Assembly (NCBI GenBank): GCA_003166055.1 | Contig: PMWR01000251.1 | Coordinates: 1-12,665 of the forward strand | Length of the DNA stretch: 12,665 nucleotides | From: Acidobacteriaceae bacterium | GTDB taxonomy: Bacteria; Acidobacteriota; Terriglobia; Terriglobales; Acidobacteriaceae | Direction: 5' to 3' | Shown here: positions 1-7,448 of the stretch, piece by piece | How positions within the stretch are numbered: position 1 is the first letter of the stretch | Layout of the letters: each line of letters starts with the position of its first letter | Notes under the pieces: model-generated | Databases searched by the model: none | The model's input: only the letters and a program-made list of their open reading frames with translations | Told to the model about the DNA's origin: nothing | Program-made: the position numbers and the translations under genes

Positions 1-641
1 ACATCCGCGCCGCGAATCCAGAAAATGACATCCGTGGCGATGTTCGATGCATGATCCGCAATCCGTTCCAGGTTTCGTGAAACCAGGATGCCGTTCATCG
101 CCTGCTGCGTATACCGCGGCTTCTCCTGGATCAGTTTCAGCAGATCCGAATGTGCCCGCCGGTTCATGCGGTCAATCTCGTCGTCCATCTCGCGCACCGT
201 ATCGGCCAGTCGCGCGTCGCCGTCCAGCAGCGCCTGCACCGCCGACCGGATCATGCGGCCGGCAAATTCGCCCATCGCCGCAAAATCCACCGGCAGATCG
301 ATTTCGTCCGCATCCAGGACTTCCTTCGTCCGCCGAACCACGCCCATCGACTGGTCGCCGATCCGCTCCAGGTCGCCGTTGATTTTGATTACGGCGAGAA
401 TGAACCGCAGGTCAATGGCCATCGGCTGCTCCTTCGCCAGCAGCTCATACGCCATCTCGTCCAGCTCGCGCTGTGCCGTGTTGATGGCCGTCTCGTTCTG
501 CTTCACATACTTGCAAAGACCCTTGTCGCGCTGCAGATACGCGTCCACCGCCGACTCCACCGACTGCTGCGCGAGCGCCGCCATGGCAAGCAGCTTGTCC
601 TTGAGCTCGGCGAGTTGTTGTTGAAAGTGTATGCGCGGCAA
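1..641 (-). CDS. phoU: PhoU-type phosphate signalling protein (3' end cut by window edge)
   Basis: Cytoplasmic negative modulator of phosphate uptake and signalling; family members link the Pst transporter to the PhoR/PhoB two-component system. The 213 visible codons show the two repeated three-helix PhoU halves. Each half carries the family's metal-binding E/DxxxD signature: DLERIGD at about residues 90-96 and NLERIAD at about 190-196. The family length is about 215-235 residues, so only the last few are missing. The start is a TTG at 641, chosen because GGGAG lies 8 bases upstream (minus-strand 654-650) and the protein then begins MPRIHF, as PhoU proteins usually do; the frame has no ATG near there. 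No pst gene is visible, and the upstream neighbour is divergent, so phoU is first or alone in its transcript. The family call is secure. Its partner genes lie outside the window, if they exist. Confidence 0.95.
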   Translation of the reverse strand, partial: MPRIHFQQQLAELKDKLLAMAALAQQSVESAVDAYLQRDKGLCKYVKQNETAINTAQRELDEMAYELLAKEQPMAIDLRFILAVIKINGDLERIGDQSMGVVRRTKEVLDADEIDLPVDFAAMGEFAGRMIRSAVQALLDGDARLADTVREMDDEIDRMNRRAHSDLLKLIQEKPRYTQQAMNGILVSRNLERIADHASNIATDVIFWIRGAD

Positions 642-969
642 AGCAAATTCTCCCGTATCCCTGATTGTGCATCATCCCATGTTACCGTTGTGCAAATTTC
701 GTGACCGGAATCACTCTTGCTACGGTCCCGTGAGGCTTTTCCCAAGTTAGAACCCTCGTCCCCAATCAGGTATGATCCTCATCACACTGCGGACATGTTC
801 TACGCTATCAGTATGAACGTCGATCTCGCTTCCTCCCATCCCACAAACGAGGCAATACTCACCCTGCCGGACCTGACGCCGTAGGCCACATGGCGGCCAA
901 CACCTGGGCCCGCACCCGTGATCGCGTCGAGCTCATCCGCCCAAATTGAAATACCCCGGAGGCAGCACC
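642..969. other. 328-base divergent intergenic region with two weak mini-ORFs
   Basis: This gap separates phoU (minus) from the DinB-like gene (plus) and should hold both promoters, but I see no convincing -35/-10 pair or Pho box. The right half looks coding-like (C or G at many third positions). It contains an ATG-to-TAG frame at 795-884 (29 codons) and an ATG-to-TGA frame at 890-949 (19 codons) in a different frame, neither with a Shine-Dalgarno sequence. They could be chance, leader peptides, or the remnant of a decayed gene. No long inverted repeat was noticed. Confidence 0.5.
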
Positions 970-1506
970 ATGCCGATTGAAATGAGTCAGGCACTCGAAG
1001 TGCTATCCACCACGCCCGGCGTCCTGAGCGCGCTGCTGCAAGATAAGTCCTCATTTTGGCTGAACGCCAGAAAGACACCCGAGTCCTTCAGCCCCATCGA
1101 CGTCGTCGGCCACCTGATCCTCGCCGACAAAACCGATTGGATGCCGCGCGTGCACATGATCCTGGAAAATCGCGACACGGACCATCGCGAAATGCAGCCC
1201 TTCGAACCCTTTGACCGCTTCGCATTTCAATCGTCGATTGCCGGCAAGTCCATCGCGGCCCTGCTCGATGATTTCGCTGCTGCGCGCCGCGAGAGCCTTC
1301 AATTGCTTGGCGCTCTGAATCTGGGAGAACTCGAACTCGATCTCCCCGGCCTGCATCCCGATCTCGGTCCGGTCACCCTTAGCAACCTGCTCGCCACCTG
1401 GGTTGTCCACGATCTCGGCCACATCTCGCAGATCGTGAAGGCCATGTCCAGCACTTATATCGAATCCGTCGGCCCCTGGCGCGCTTATCTGTCCATTCTG
1501 AAATGA
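970..1506 (+). CDS. DinB-superfamily (DUF664-like) putative metal-binding protein
   Basis: A 178-residue cytoplasmic protein with the DinB/YfiT four-helix-bundle pattern. Family members bind a divalent metal through three histidines, and several are thiol-dependent S-transferases (bacillithiol, mycothiol or glutathione linked); many have no known substrate. The three expected histidines are present: His48 in DVVGHLILAD, and His147 and His151 in VVHDLGHISQ. The C-terminal HDxxHxxQI helix is the clearest hallmark. The start at 970 is supported by GGAGG at 958-962, 7 bases upstream; the frame is open further upstream, but without a ribosome site. The downstream gene begins 93 bases later on the same strand, so they may be cotranscribed. 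The fold is a confident call; substrate and thiol cofactor cannot be read from the sequence. Confidence 0.85.
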   Translation: MPIEMSQALEVLSTTPGVLSALLQDKSSFWLNARKTPESFSPIDVVGHLILADKTDWMPRVHMILENRDTDHREMQPFEPFDRFAFQSSIAGKSIAALLDDFAAARRESLQLLGALNLGELELDLPGLHPDLGPVTLSNLLATWVVHDLGHISQIVKAMSSTYIESVGPWRAYLSILK

Positions 1507-1599
1507 ACGGAACCGCAGCCTCTCGCCGGCCTCGCAAAAAAAGGTAAGAACAACGCTCATTGCCGCGGGGTATTCTGTACCAACATCCAGAGACCCAGC

Positions 1600-2346
1600 A
1601 TGCAATCCAACTTCCAGCTTCCCAATTTTCAGCTTCTAGGCCCAGCTCATCTCTGCATCCTCGCCGCCGTACCTTCGCTTGCTGCCATTCTCGCTGCCGT
1701 TCAGCGCAAGCTCGCTCACGGCTCACGCGGCCTGCGCATCGGCCTGGCCTGCGTCATTGTTCTCGACGCAGCGGTCTATTACGGATTCCTGATCGCGCAC
1801 GGCCAGCTCACCTTTCCCGATCATCTTCCCCTGGAACTCTGCGATGCGTCGCTATGCCTGATCATCATCGCCCTTCTCACTCTCAACAAGACGATCTTCG
1901 ACCTGGCTTACTACGGCGCATTGGCCGGCGCGACCATGGCCCTGCTTACGCCAAACCTCTGGGAACCGTTCCCATCCTTCTCCACTATCCAGTTTTTCGT
2001 CGACCACGGGCTCATTGTCGTTGGCGTTCTCTATCTCGTGTGGTCCAAACAGGCGCGGCCGCGCCCAGGCTCAGTTGCCCGCGCCATGCTCGCTGTAAAC
2101 ATCTACGCCGCATGCGTCGGAACAATTGATTATTTCTATAAGACCGACTACATGTACCTGCGCGCCAAGCCTCCCAACGCTTCGCTGCTCGACCTGCTCG
2201 GCCCCTGGCCCTGCTACATCGCAGCCGCGGAAGTCGTCGCCTGCTGTGTCTTCCTGTTGCTCTACCTTCCCTTCAGAAAATCCAATCGAACATCGCAACA
2301 CCACATGTCGCCGTTGCCAACACAACCAGAGTCTAATGCGCTCTGA
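1600..2346 (+). CDS. TMEM164 / TIGR02206 (YwaF-like) integral membrane protein
   Basis: A 248-residue membrane protein with about six or seven hydrophobic segments (near residues 12-33, 46-66, 82-95, 103-116, 133-148, 163-177 and 205-224). Signatures of the TIGR02206/YwaF group, part of the TMEM164 family, are visible: LPLELCD (77-82), an LTPNLWEPFPSF stretch (116-127), QFFVDHG (131-137), YMYLRAKP (184-191) and LLGPWPCY (199-206). Human TMEM164 has been reported as a cysteine-dependent acyltransferase that makes ether phospholipids; bacterial members have no established role. Cys81 and His136 sit in conserved polar motifs within membrane-rich sequence and are candidates for catalytic residues by analogy (inference). 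The start is the ATG at 1600, which gives a full-length family-like N-terminus, although no good Shine-Dalgarno precedes it. Its last 14 bases overlap the end of the convergent permease gene. The C-terminal tail from about residue 226 is polar and probably disordered. Confidence 0.88.
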   Translation: MQSNFQLPNFQLLGPAHLCILAAVPSLAAILAAVQRKLAHGSRGLRIGLACVIVLDAAVYYGFLIAHGQLTFPDHLPLELCDASLCLIIIALLTLNKTIFDLAYYGALAGATMALLTPNLWEPFPSFSTIQFFVDHGLIVVGVLYLVWSKQARPRPGSVARAMLAVNIYAACVGTIDYFYKTDYMYLRAKPPNASLLDLLGPWPCYIAAAEVVACCVFLLLYLPFRKSNRTSQHHMSPLPTQPESNAL

Positions 2347-4771
2347 TCGCAGCCACCGGATCGGTGCGCATCGCTTTGAGACCCGGAAGATAGCTGGCCA
2401 CGACGGCAATCAAGAACAACAGCGCAGTCACCGCCAAAACGGTCAACGGGTCCATCGCTGAGACACCGAAGAGCAGCCCGCGCAGGAACCGAGTCAGCAG
2501 CAGCGACAGGCCGAGCCCAAGAAGCACGCCGATGGCCGTCAGCCGCAATCCCTGCTTCAGAACCAACCCCAGCACGTCCGGCCGTGAAGCGCCCAGCGCA
2601 ACGCGAATCCCGATTTCGTGCGTCCGCAACTGCGTTCTGTAGGCCATGACGCCATAGATCCCCGACGCCGCCAGAATCAGCGCAAGAAAACCAAACGCGC
2701 TGGCGAAGGTGGCCTCGATCATGGCAAACATATTTGCAATTTGCGTGCTCTGCTCCAGCGTACGCACATCGAATACCGGAAGCCTCGAGTCCATTTCGTG
2801 AACCGCCTGCTCCACAGGCGACGCCAGCAGTTCCGGATTCCCTCTGGTGCGAAGATGAAAGATCACCTGCGGCCCGGAAAACTGAAAGTAGGAGAGATAA
2901 ACAAGCGGCTCCGGCGCCTCGTTCATGTTTTGATGGGTCGTATTCTTCGCTACCCCGACGACAGTAAACCAACTGTTGTACATGCGCATCCGCTTGCCCA
3001 ATGGATATTGCCCAGGCCAAAAGTGGTTGGCCATGGTCTCATCCACAATCGCCACTCGGGGCGCACCTTCCTCATCCTGCTGCGTGAAGTGTCTTCCTTG
3101 CAGCATGGGAATCTTCATCGTCTGAAAATAGTCAGCGCTGACAGACGCGTTTCTCACTTCCATTGACTCATGCGGCTTGGGCACATACCCCTCGGGCAAC
3201 GCGTCCACCGATCCACGGGTAAAGCTGAGCGGTACCCAATCAGACACGGCTGCGGATTCGACACCAGGCAGCGCCTGCAGCTTCAAAAGCAGATTGCGCT
3301 CGAATGTTTTGGCCCCCGCCCAGGAATAACCCGCAGATTCAAGGTCGACCGAAGCGAGCAGCACATGGCTGCGATCGAAGCCTGGATCGGCTGCGCTGGT
3401 ATTCCTAAGCGTCCGCATGAACAAGCCGGCGGTAATCATCAGCGTCAGCGACAAGGCAATCTGCGCCACCACCAGCCCGCTGAGCATCAATTGGTTGCTC
3501 GCGCTGGACGATACGCTCCCCGCTTCTTCCTTGAGCGCCTCGGCAGGAGAAACCCGTGACGATCTCCACGCCGGCATAGCGCCGCAAAGCACGCTGGCCA
3601 GAATCGCAAGCACCATGATGGCGGCCACTACATTCCAGTCGAGATGCCCGTTGATCGCAATCGGGCTCGCATTCGGCGGGATGAACCGCGCCATCGTTTT
3701 CGAAGACCATGCCGTCAACAGAACGGCAACGCCGCCGCCGGCGAGCGAGAGCATCATCCCCTCAAAAATCATCTGCCGCGTGAGTTGAATCCTGTTGGCT
3801 CCCAGCGACTGCCGGATGGCAATCTCGCGCCGTCTTGCAACAAAACGCACCAGCATCAGCGTGGCGATATTAGCGCACGTCAGCAGCAGCACCACACCCG
3901 CAATGGCAAGTAGAATCGGCAGCGATGAAGCCAGGTAAACGTTGGCTCCGAACGGAGAGCGCCACAGCGGATCAAGAAAAATCGTGTTCACGCCGGGGTG
4001 GTCGTCGGGATACTGGGCAACCAACTGCCGCATCAACAATTCCAGGTCCTGTGTCGCGAGCGCGCGGCTGACGCCGGGGCGTAGCCGGCCCATTACGTTG
4101 AGCCACGGACGGTCGCGTCCCACAATCTGCCAATTGACTGCGCTTTGACGTATCGGCGAAAGTGGCACCCACACATCGGTGCGAATGCCGGGCATGCAGC
4201 CGATAAATCCCTTGGGCGCAACGCCGATGACGGTGAGTGCATGCTGGTTGATCTCGACAGACTTGCCTACGATTTCCGGGTCCGCGCCATAGCGCGTCTG
4301 CCAGAGCGTGTAGCCGAGAACCAGGTAAGGGGATCCGCCCTCGCTCGCCTCTTCATCGGGCCGAAAAAAGCGACCCAAGTAAGGCTTGATTCCCAGCACG
4401 TCAAAGTAGTTCGCCGAAGCATTGGCCCCGTAGATGCGCTGCGGCATGTCGCCGCCCGTCAGCGTCACCCAGTCGGCGTGGTAGGCCAGCATGCCGCTGA
4501 GGCTGTGGTTACGCTCGCGCAGATCGCGATAGTCAGGATACGAAAGCGGCGGTGACGGCGACGGATTCCACGTCCCGCGCATCACTGTGACAAGCTCCCC
4601 AGTATTCCGCGCGCCGGGAATCGGATGAAGCAGCGTAGCATTGATCCAACTGAAGACGGTGCCGTTTGCGCAGATGCCCAGCGCCAGCATCGATACCGCT
4701 GCCATGGTGAACCAGGGACTCTTGCGAAGTTGCCGGAATGCAAACCGGGCGTCACGGAGACTTGCAGTCAT
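2333..4771 (-). CDS. MacB/FtsX-type orphan ABC permease (acidobacterial duplicated permease, TIGR03434-like)
   Basis: An 812-residue inner-membrane protein built as a duplicated MacB-type permease. Layout: first membrane helix (about 20-47), extracytoplasmic MacB core (about 50-275), three helices of the first FtsX domain (about 283-310, 335-356, 380-402), a fresh N-terminal-type helix (about 430-452), second core (about 465-670), and three last helices (about 686-710, 742-762, 775-796). The coupling-type motifs REIAIRQSLGA (316-326) and HEIGIRVALGA (718-728) are family hallmarks. No ATPase gene is nearby; such orphan permeases are known in many copies in Acidobacteria and their substrates are unknown. 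MacB relatives act in mechanotransmission, export or lipoprotein handling. The start at 4771 has AAGGAG 5 bases upstream (4782-4777); the frame extends further upstream without support. The TAG stop lies inside the 3' end of the convergent membrane-protein gene. Confidence 0.92.
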   Translation of the reverse strand: MTASLRDARFAFRQLRKSPWFTMAAVSMLALGICANGTVFSWINATLLHPIPGARNTGELVTVMRGTWNPSPSPPLSYPDYRDLRERNHSLSGMLAYHADWVTLTGGDMPQRIYGANASANYFDVLGIKPYLGRFFRPDEEASEGGSPYLVLGYTLWQTRYGADPEIVGKSVEINQHALTVIGVAPKGFIGCMPGIRTDVWVPLSPIRQSAVNWQIVGRDRPWLNVMGRLRPGVSRALATQDLELLMRQLVAQYPDDHPGVNTIFLDPLWRSPFGANVYLASSLPILLAIAGVVLLLTCANIATLMLVRFVARRREIAIRQSLGANRIQLTRQMIFEGMMLSLAGGGVAVLLTAWSSKTMARFIPPNASPIAINGHLDWNVVAAIMVLAILASVLCGAMPAWRSSRVSPAEALKEEAGSVSSSASNQLMLSGLVVAQIALSLTLMITAGLFMRTLRNTSAADPGFDRSHVLLASVDLESAGYSWAGAKTFERNLLLKLQALPGVESAAVSDWVPLSFTRGSVDALPEGYVPKPHESMEVRNASVSADYFQTMKIPMLQGRHFTQQDEEGAPRVAIVDETMANHFWPGQYPLGKRMRMYNSWFTVVGVAKNTTHQNMNEAPEPLVYLSYFQFSGPQVIFHLRTRGNPELLASPVEQAVHEMDSRLPVFDVRTLEQSTQIANMFAMIEATFASAFGFLALILAASGIYGVMAYRTQLRTHEIGIRVALGASRPDVLGLVLKQGLRLTAIGVLLGLGLSLLLTRFLRGLLFGVSAMDPLTVLAVTALLFLIAVVASYLPGLKAMRTDPVAAIRAH

Positions 4772-4851
4772 AACGACTCCTTCAGACTTACCGCCTATCG
4801 TGGCTATTGCAATAAAGATACTGCATCTCAATGGCCAAACGCTGTGACCGG

Positions 4852-4880
4852 CATAACTGCCTTATAACTCTTATGTTATG
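4852..4880. promoter_or_regulatory. AT-rich inverted repeats upstream of the orphan permease (candidate operator/promoter)
   Basis: About 80 to 110 bases upstream of the permease start, an A/T-rich patch contains ATAAC-N6-GTTAT (4864-4879) nested within CATAAC (4852-4857) and GTTATG (4875-4880). On the minus strand it includes TTATAA-like -10 candidates. Acidobacterial permeases of this class are often controlled by PadR-type repressors, but no PadR gene is in the window, so the regulator is unknown. This is a pattern-based suggestion only. Confidence 0.35.
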
Positions 4881-4914
4881 GAGGTATATCCAATCATTCC
4901 CGTCGCTCTTCCTA

Positions 4915-4950
4915 TGTCCGGTTGCGCGCCCAACTGGCCGAATTCGGACA
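4915..4950 (-). terminator. Possible stem-loop between the MFS gene and the permease gene
   Basis: TGTCCG (4915-4920) pairs with CGGACA (4945-4950), enclosing a smaller GTTG/CAAC stem (4921-4924 with 4931-4934) and a CCGAATTCGG palindrome (4938-4947). It lies 17 bases past the MFS stop codon and could end that transcript or stabilise its 3' end. No T-run follows on the minus strand, so it is not a textbook intrinsic terminator. Confidence 0.3.
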
Positions 4951-4966
4951 CTTTAACTGCATCCAA

Positions 4967-6244
4967 TCACGCAACTCCCATCTCCCGTCCCTTTGCCTCG
5001 TGCCCCATGAACGCCAGCGCCGCCAGCGACAGCGCCACCACCACCACAGTAATCGCGAGCACCGCCGGATAATTCCCCCATCGTTCCGCCGCCAGCGCCT
5101 GCGCCTTGCCGTTCCATGAAGTCACCAGCCCACCGAGCTGGTACGCAAATCCCGGCGCAGTCGCTCGCACCGGCGCAGGAGAAAGCTCCGTCAAATACGC
5201 AGGCACCACCCCCCACGCGCCCTGCACCATGAACTGCATCAGCACCGCGCCCGCGCCCAGCGTCCACGCGGAGTGCCCATACGCGTACAACGGAATCACC
5301 GGAATCGACAGCAGCGCCGCCGTCACAATCGCTCGCTTGCGTCCCCATTTTTCCGAAAGCGCTCCAAAACAAATCCCGCCGCCGATCGAACCAAATCCAT
5401 AGAGCACGCCGATCAGCCCCACCGTCTCCGGCTTCAGCTTCGCATATACAGTGAGAAATGTCGGATACACATCCTGTGTTCCATGCGAAAAGCTCATGAA
5501 CGCGGTCATCAGCAGAATCAGAAACAAAAACGTGGGTAAGAATTTCTTGATTTGCGCGAGCGTCCCAATCTCCGCCGGCATGCGCACCCCAGCCATACGC
5601 TCCTTCCGCTTCTTCGCCTCCGCAACCCACACCGGCGACTCCTTCACGCGCGCCTGCACGTAAAAGACCAGCAGCGCCGGCGCCGCGCCCACCATGAACA
5701 ACCCCCGCCATCCAATCCCCGGAATCACCAGCCAACCCCAGTGCACGCCCTGAAACAGCAGCGCAAATGCCCCCGAAGCCAGAATCGATCCCGCCGCGTA
5801 CCCCTCCTGCAATATCCCTGAAAACGTTCCGCGTCCCTTCTTTGGAAGCGTCTCAAAAGCCAGCGCCGCGCCCACGCCCCACTCGCCGCCCATGGCAATC
5901 CCAAACAGCGCCCGCATCACCAGCAGCATGTTCAGCGATGGCGCAAAGGCGCATGCCAGTTCAATCACTGAGAAGCTGAGAATGTTGAACATCAGCACCG
6001 GCCGCCGTCCGTAGCGGTCCGCCAGCATCCCGAACAGCAGCGCTCCCACCGGACGAAAAGCCTGCGTCATAAACACCGCGCCCAAGACCGCCGAAGGCTT
6101 GCTGTGAAACTCCAGCGCGATCGCATTTACGCAGAAAATCAACAGAAAGAAATCAAGCGAGTCGAGCGTCCAGCCCAGAAAGGCAGCCACAAACGTGTGC
6201 CGCTGCGCGCTGGTAAGTTGTCGAAAAGGTCCGAGGACAGACAT
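4967..6244 (-). CDS. MFS transporter, sialate/monocarboxylate:H+ symporter-like (JEN1-type motif)
   Basis: A 425-residue, 12-helix major facilitator protein of the inner membrane. The MFS loop signature GMLADRYGRR is at 72-81, with a second copy, GALSEKWGRKR, at 294-304. The N-terminal GWTLDSLDFF (24-33) and GGEWGVG (119-125) are typical of the sialate:H+ symporter / metabolite:H+ symporter groups. SFSHGTQDVYPT (251-262) matches the helix-7 motif of the JEN1 carboxylate transporters (N-x-x-S/T-H-x-S/T-Q-D-x-x-x-T), except that the leading Asn is Met250. This suggests proton-coupled uptake of a short carboxylate such as lactate or pyruvate (inference); sialate is the alternative. The start at 6244 gives a normal family N-terminus, but the Shine-Dalgarno is weak. 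It is divergent from the VOC gene across 69 bases containing a perfect palindrome, so the two may share regulation. Confidence 0.88.
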   Translation of the reverse strand: MSVLGPFRQLTSAQRHTFVAAFLGWTLDSLDFFLLIFCVNAIALEFHSKPSAVLGAVFMTQAFRPVGALLFGMLADRYGRRPVLMFNILSFSVIELACAFAPSLNMLLVMRALFGIAMGGEWGVGAALAFETLPKKGRGTFSGILQEGYAAGSILASGAFALLFQGVHWGWLVIPGIGWRGLFMVGAAPALLVFYVQARVKESPVWVAEAKKRKERMAGVRMPAEIGTLAQIKKFLPTFLFLILLMTAFMSFSHGTQDVYPTFLTVYAKLKPETVGLIGVLYGFGSIGGGICFGALSEKWGRKRAIVTAALLSIPVIPLYAYGHSAWTLGAGAVLMQFMVQGAWGVVPAYLTELSPAPVRATAPGFAYQLGGLVTSWNGKAQALAAERWGNYPAVLAITVVVVALSLAALAFMGHEAKGREMGVA

Positions 6245-6272
6245 AGCCGGGAGAATATCAGACCAAACACTC

Positions 6273-6290
6273 CTGACAGAACGCTGTCAG
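6273..6290. promoter_or_regulatory. Perfect 7-bp palindrome CTGACAG-N4-CTGTCAG in a divergent promoter region
   Basis: CTGACAG (6273-6279) and CTGTCAG (6284-6290) are exact inverted repeats with an AACG spacer. The site lies in the 69-base gap between the divergent MFS and VOC genes, 24 bases before the VOC ATG and 29 bases before the MFS ATG. Position and symmetry fit an operator for a dimeric repressor. The WYL-type regulator encoded just downstream is the natural candidate (inference). It could also form an RNA hairpin in the VOC leader. Confidence 0.5.
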
Positions 6291-6313
6291 CAGCACCCTG
6301 CCATCCTTGCACC

Positions 6314-6685
6314 ATGAACAAACCCCTTAACTGGTTCGAAATTCCTGCTCTCGATCTCAATCGAGCAAGCGCGTTCTACGAGGAGATCCTCGCAGTCACC
6401 CTCAACCGCGGCGATATGGGCCCCGCTTCGTATGCCGTGTTTCCCTTCGATCGCGATAACGCCACAAGTGGATGTTTGATGACCGGCCCCGGTCTCAAGC
6501 CCTCCACCGACGGCGCCATCGTCTACCTCAGCGCCGACCCGTCGATCGATGCCGTACTCGCTCGCATCGTTCCGGCTGGCGGCTCAATTGCCCTTCCCCG
6601 TACCGAGCTTGGGCCAGGCATGGGGGCCTACGCCCAGATCCTCGACACCGAAGGCAACCGCGTCGGCCTCCACGCCTACGCATAA
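6314..6685 (+). CDS. VOC-family (glyoxalase/bleomycin-resistance fold) protein
   Basis: A 123-residue single-domain vicinal-oxygen-chelate protein made of two beta-alpha-beta-beta-beta modules. The opening NWFEIPALDLNRASAFYEEI (6-25) and the closing DTEGNRVGLHAYA (111-123) are typical of the small 'NWFEIP' subgroup often annotated as glyoxalase-like. Family members include metal-dependent lyases, dioxygenases and antibiotic-binding proteins, but this subgroup has no established reaction. Glu9 and His120 are possible metal ligands by position only. The start at 6314 is the family-standard MNK start; the frame is open upstream without support, and no Shine-Dalgarno is seen, so the mRNA may be nearly leaderless. 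The WYL regulator starts 42 bases downstream, suggesting a two-gene operon. Confidence 0.87.
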   Translation: MNKPLNWFEIPALDLNRASAFYEEILAVTLNRGDMGPASYAVFPFDRDNATSGCLMTGPGLKPSTDGAIVYLSADPSIDAVLARIVPAGGSIALPRTELGPGMGAYAQILDTEGNRVGLHAYA

Positions 6686-6727
6686 TTGGGTCACGCCGAA
6701 ACGTGTCGCGGCTGCTATCGTTTTTCC

Positions 6728-7408
6728 ATGCGCCGCGCCGACCGGCTCTTCCAGATCGTGCAACACCTGCGTGCCCGGCGGCTCACCACCGCCGCCGAGC
6801 TCGCCGATCTGCTCTCCGTATCCGAACGCACCATCTACCGCGATGTCCGCGACCTTTCCCTGTCCTCAATCCCTATCCAGGCCGAGGCCGGCGTTGGCTA
6901 CCGTCTTGACCGGTCCTATGAATTAACGGCACTCATGTTCACTCCCGATGAAGTCGAAGCGGTTGTCGTCGGTCTTCGCATGGCGCAGGCCTTCGCCGGC
7001 CACCGGCTTCGCGACGCCTCGGTCACGGCCCTCGACAAGGTCATCCTGGCCCTGCCCAAAAACCGCCGCGCAGAAGTGGATCGCTCGCAAATCTACGTGC
7101 CTCCCATCAGCACCCATCGCGAAGTCGACCCCATGCGGGAAGCGCTGAACGCGGCCATCCACGACCACGCCATTCTCCATCTCACATATGCCGATGACAG
7201 CCGCAAACAGACCAAACGGAACGTCCGCCCCCTCGCCCTTCACTTCTGGGGATCGGTTTGGACGCTCGCCGCGTGGTGCGAGCTCCGCGTGGATTTTCGA
7301 AACTTCCGCCTCGATCGCATCCGCGCCTGCGAGCGTACCGGCGCCTCGTTCGCTGATGAACCCGGCAAAACCCTGGCCGATTTTCTCCGCGCTGTCGGCG
7401 TCCGCTAA
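6728..7408 (+). CDS. YafY-type HTH/WYL transcriptional regulator
   Basis: A 226-residue cytoplasmic DNA-binding protein. The N-terminal winged helix-turn-helix (about 1-60) has the family pattern MRRADRLFQIVQHL, then LTTAAELADLLSVSERTIYR with RDVRDL after it. The WYL domain (about 135-205) includes the conserved run from GSVWTLAAWC (175-184) to DFRNFRLDRI (189-198); in this family the WYL domain senses a ligand such as a nucleic acid or small molecule. The start at 6728 is chosen because MRRADR is the standard YafY-family N-terminus; an upstream TTG in frame at 6686 would add 14 unlike residues. It follows the VOC gene closely and probably controls it. Some YafY-like proteins activate and others repress; the sequence does not say which applies here. 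Confidence 0.92.
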   Translation: MRRADRLFQIVQHLRARRLTTAAELADLLSVSERTIYRDVRDLSLSSIPIQAEAGVGYRLDRSYELTALMFTPDEVEAVVVGLRMAQAFAGHRLRDASVTALDKVILALPKNRRAEVDRSQIYVPPISTHREVDPMREALNAAIHDHAILHLTYADDSRKQTKRNVRPLALHFWGSVWTLAAWCELRVDFRNFRLDRIRACERTGASFADEPGKTLADFLRAVGVR

Positions 7409-7432
7409 CGTCCAGCCAGGAATTCAAAAAAC

Positions 7433-7448
7433 ATTCGTTACAACGAAT
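7433..7448. promoter_or_regulatory. Perfect palindrome ATTCGTT-AC-AACGAAT ahead of the first YceI gene (candidate MarR operator)
   Basis: Exact 7-bp arms around a 2-bp centre give a 16-bp site, the usual size for MarR-family operators. The same site, with one base changed, occurs at the equivalent place before the second YceI gene, and a MarR gene closes the cluster. The site lies exactly 167 bases before the start codon, as in the second copy. The TTACAA inside it could serve as a -35 element; if so, repressor binding would block RNA polymerase. Confidence 0.65.

Noticed and set aside
88..704. Plus-strand frames opposite phoU
   Set aside because: The minus strand encodes an unmistakable PhoU; these frames are serine/arginine-rich shadows.
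1530..1545. A-run after a GC-rich patch (1536-1542) as a terminator
   Set aside because: It would act as a T-run only on the minus strand, where no gene ends; no solid stem is formed.
2262..3020. Minus-strand frame of 252 codons inside the permease region
   Set aside because: The permease frame has full-length family similarity; this one has low-complexity composition and no ribosome site.
4953..5735. Minus-strand frame of 260 codons overlapping the MFS gene
   Set aside because: Very glycine/alanine-rich translation, out of frame with the 12-helix carrier.
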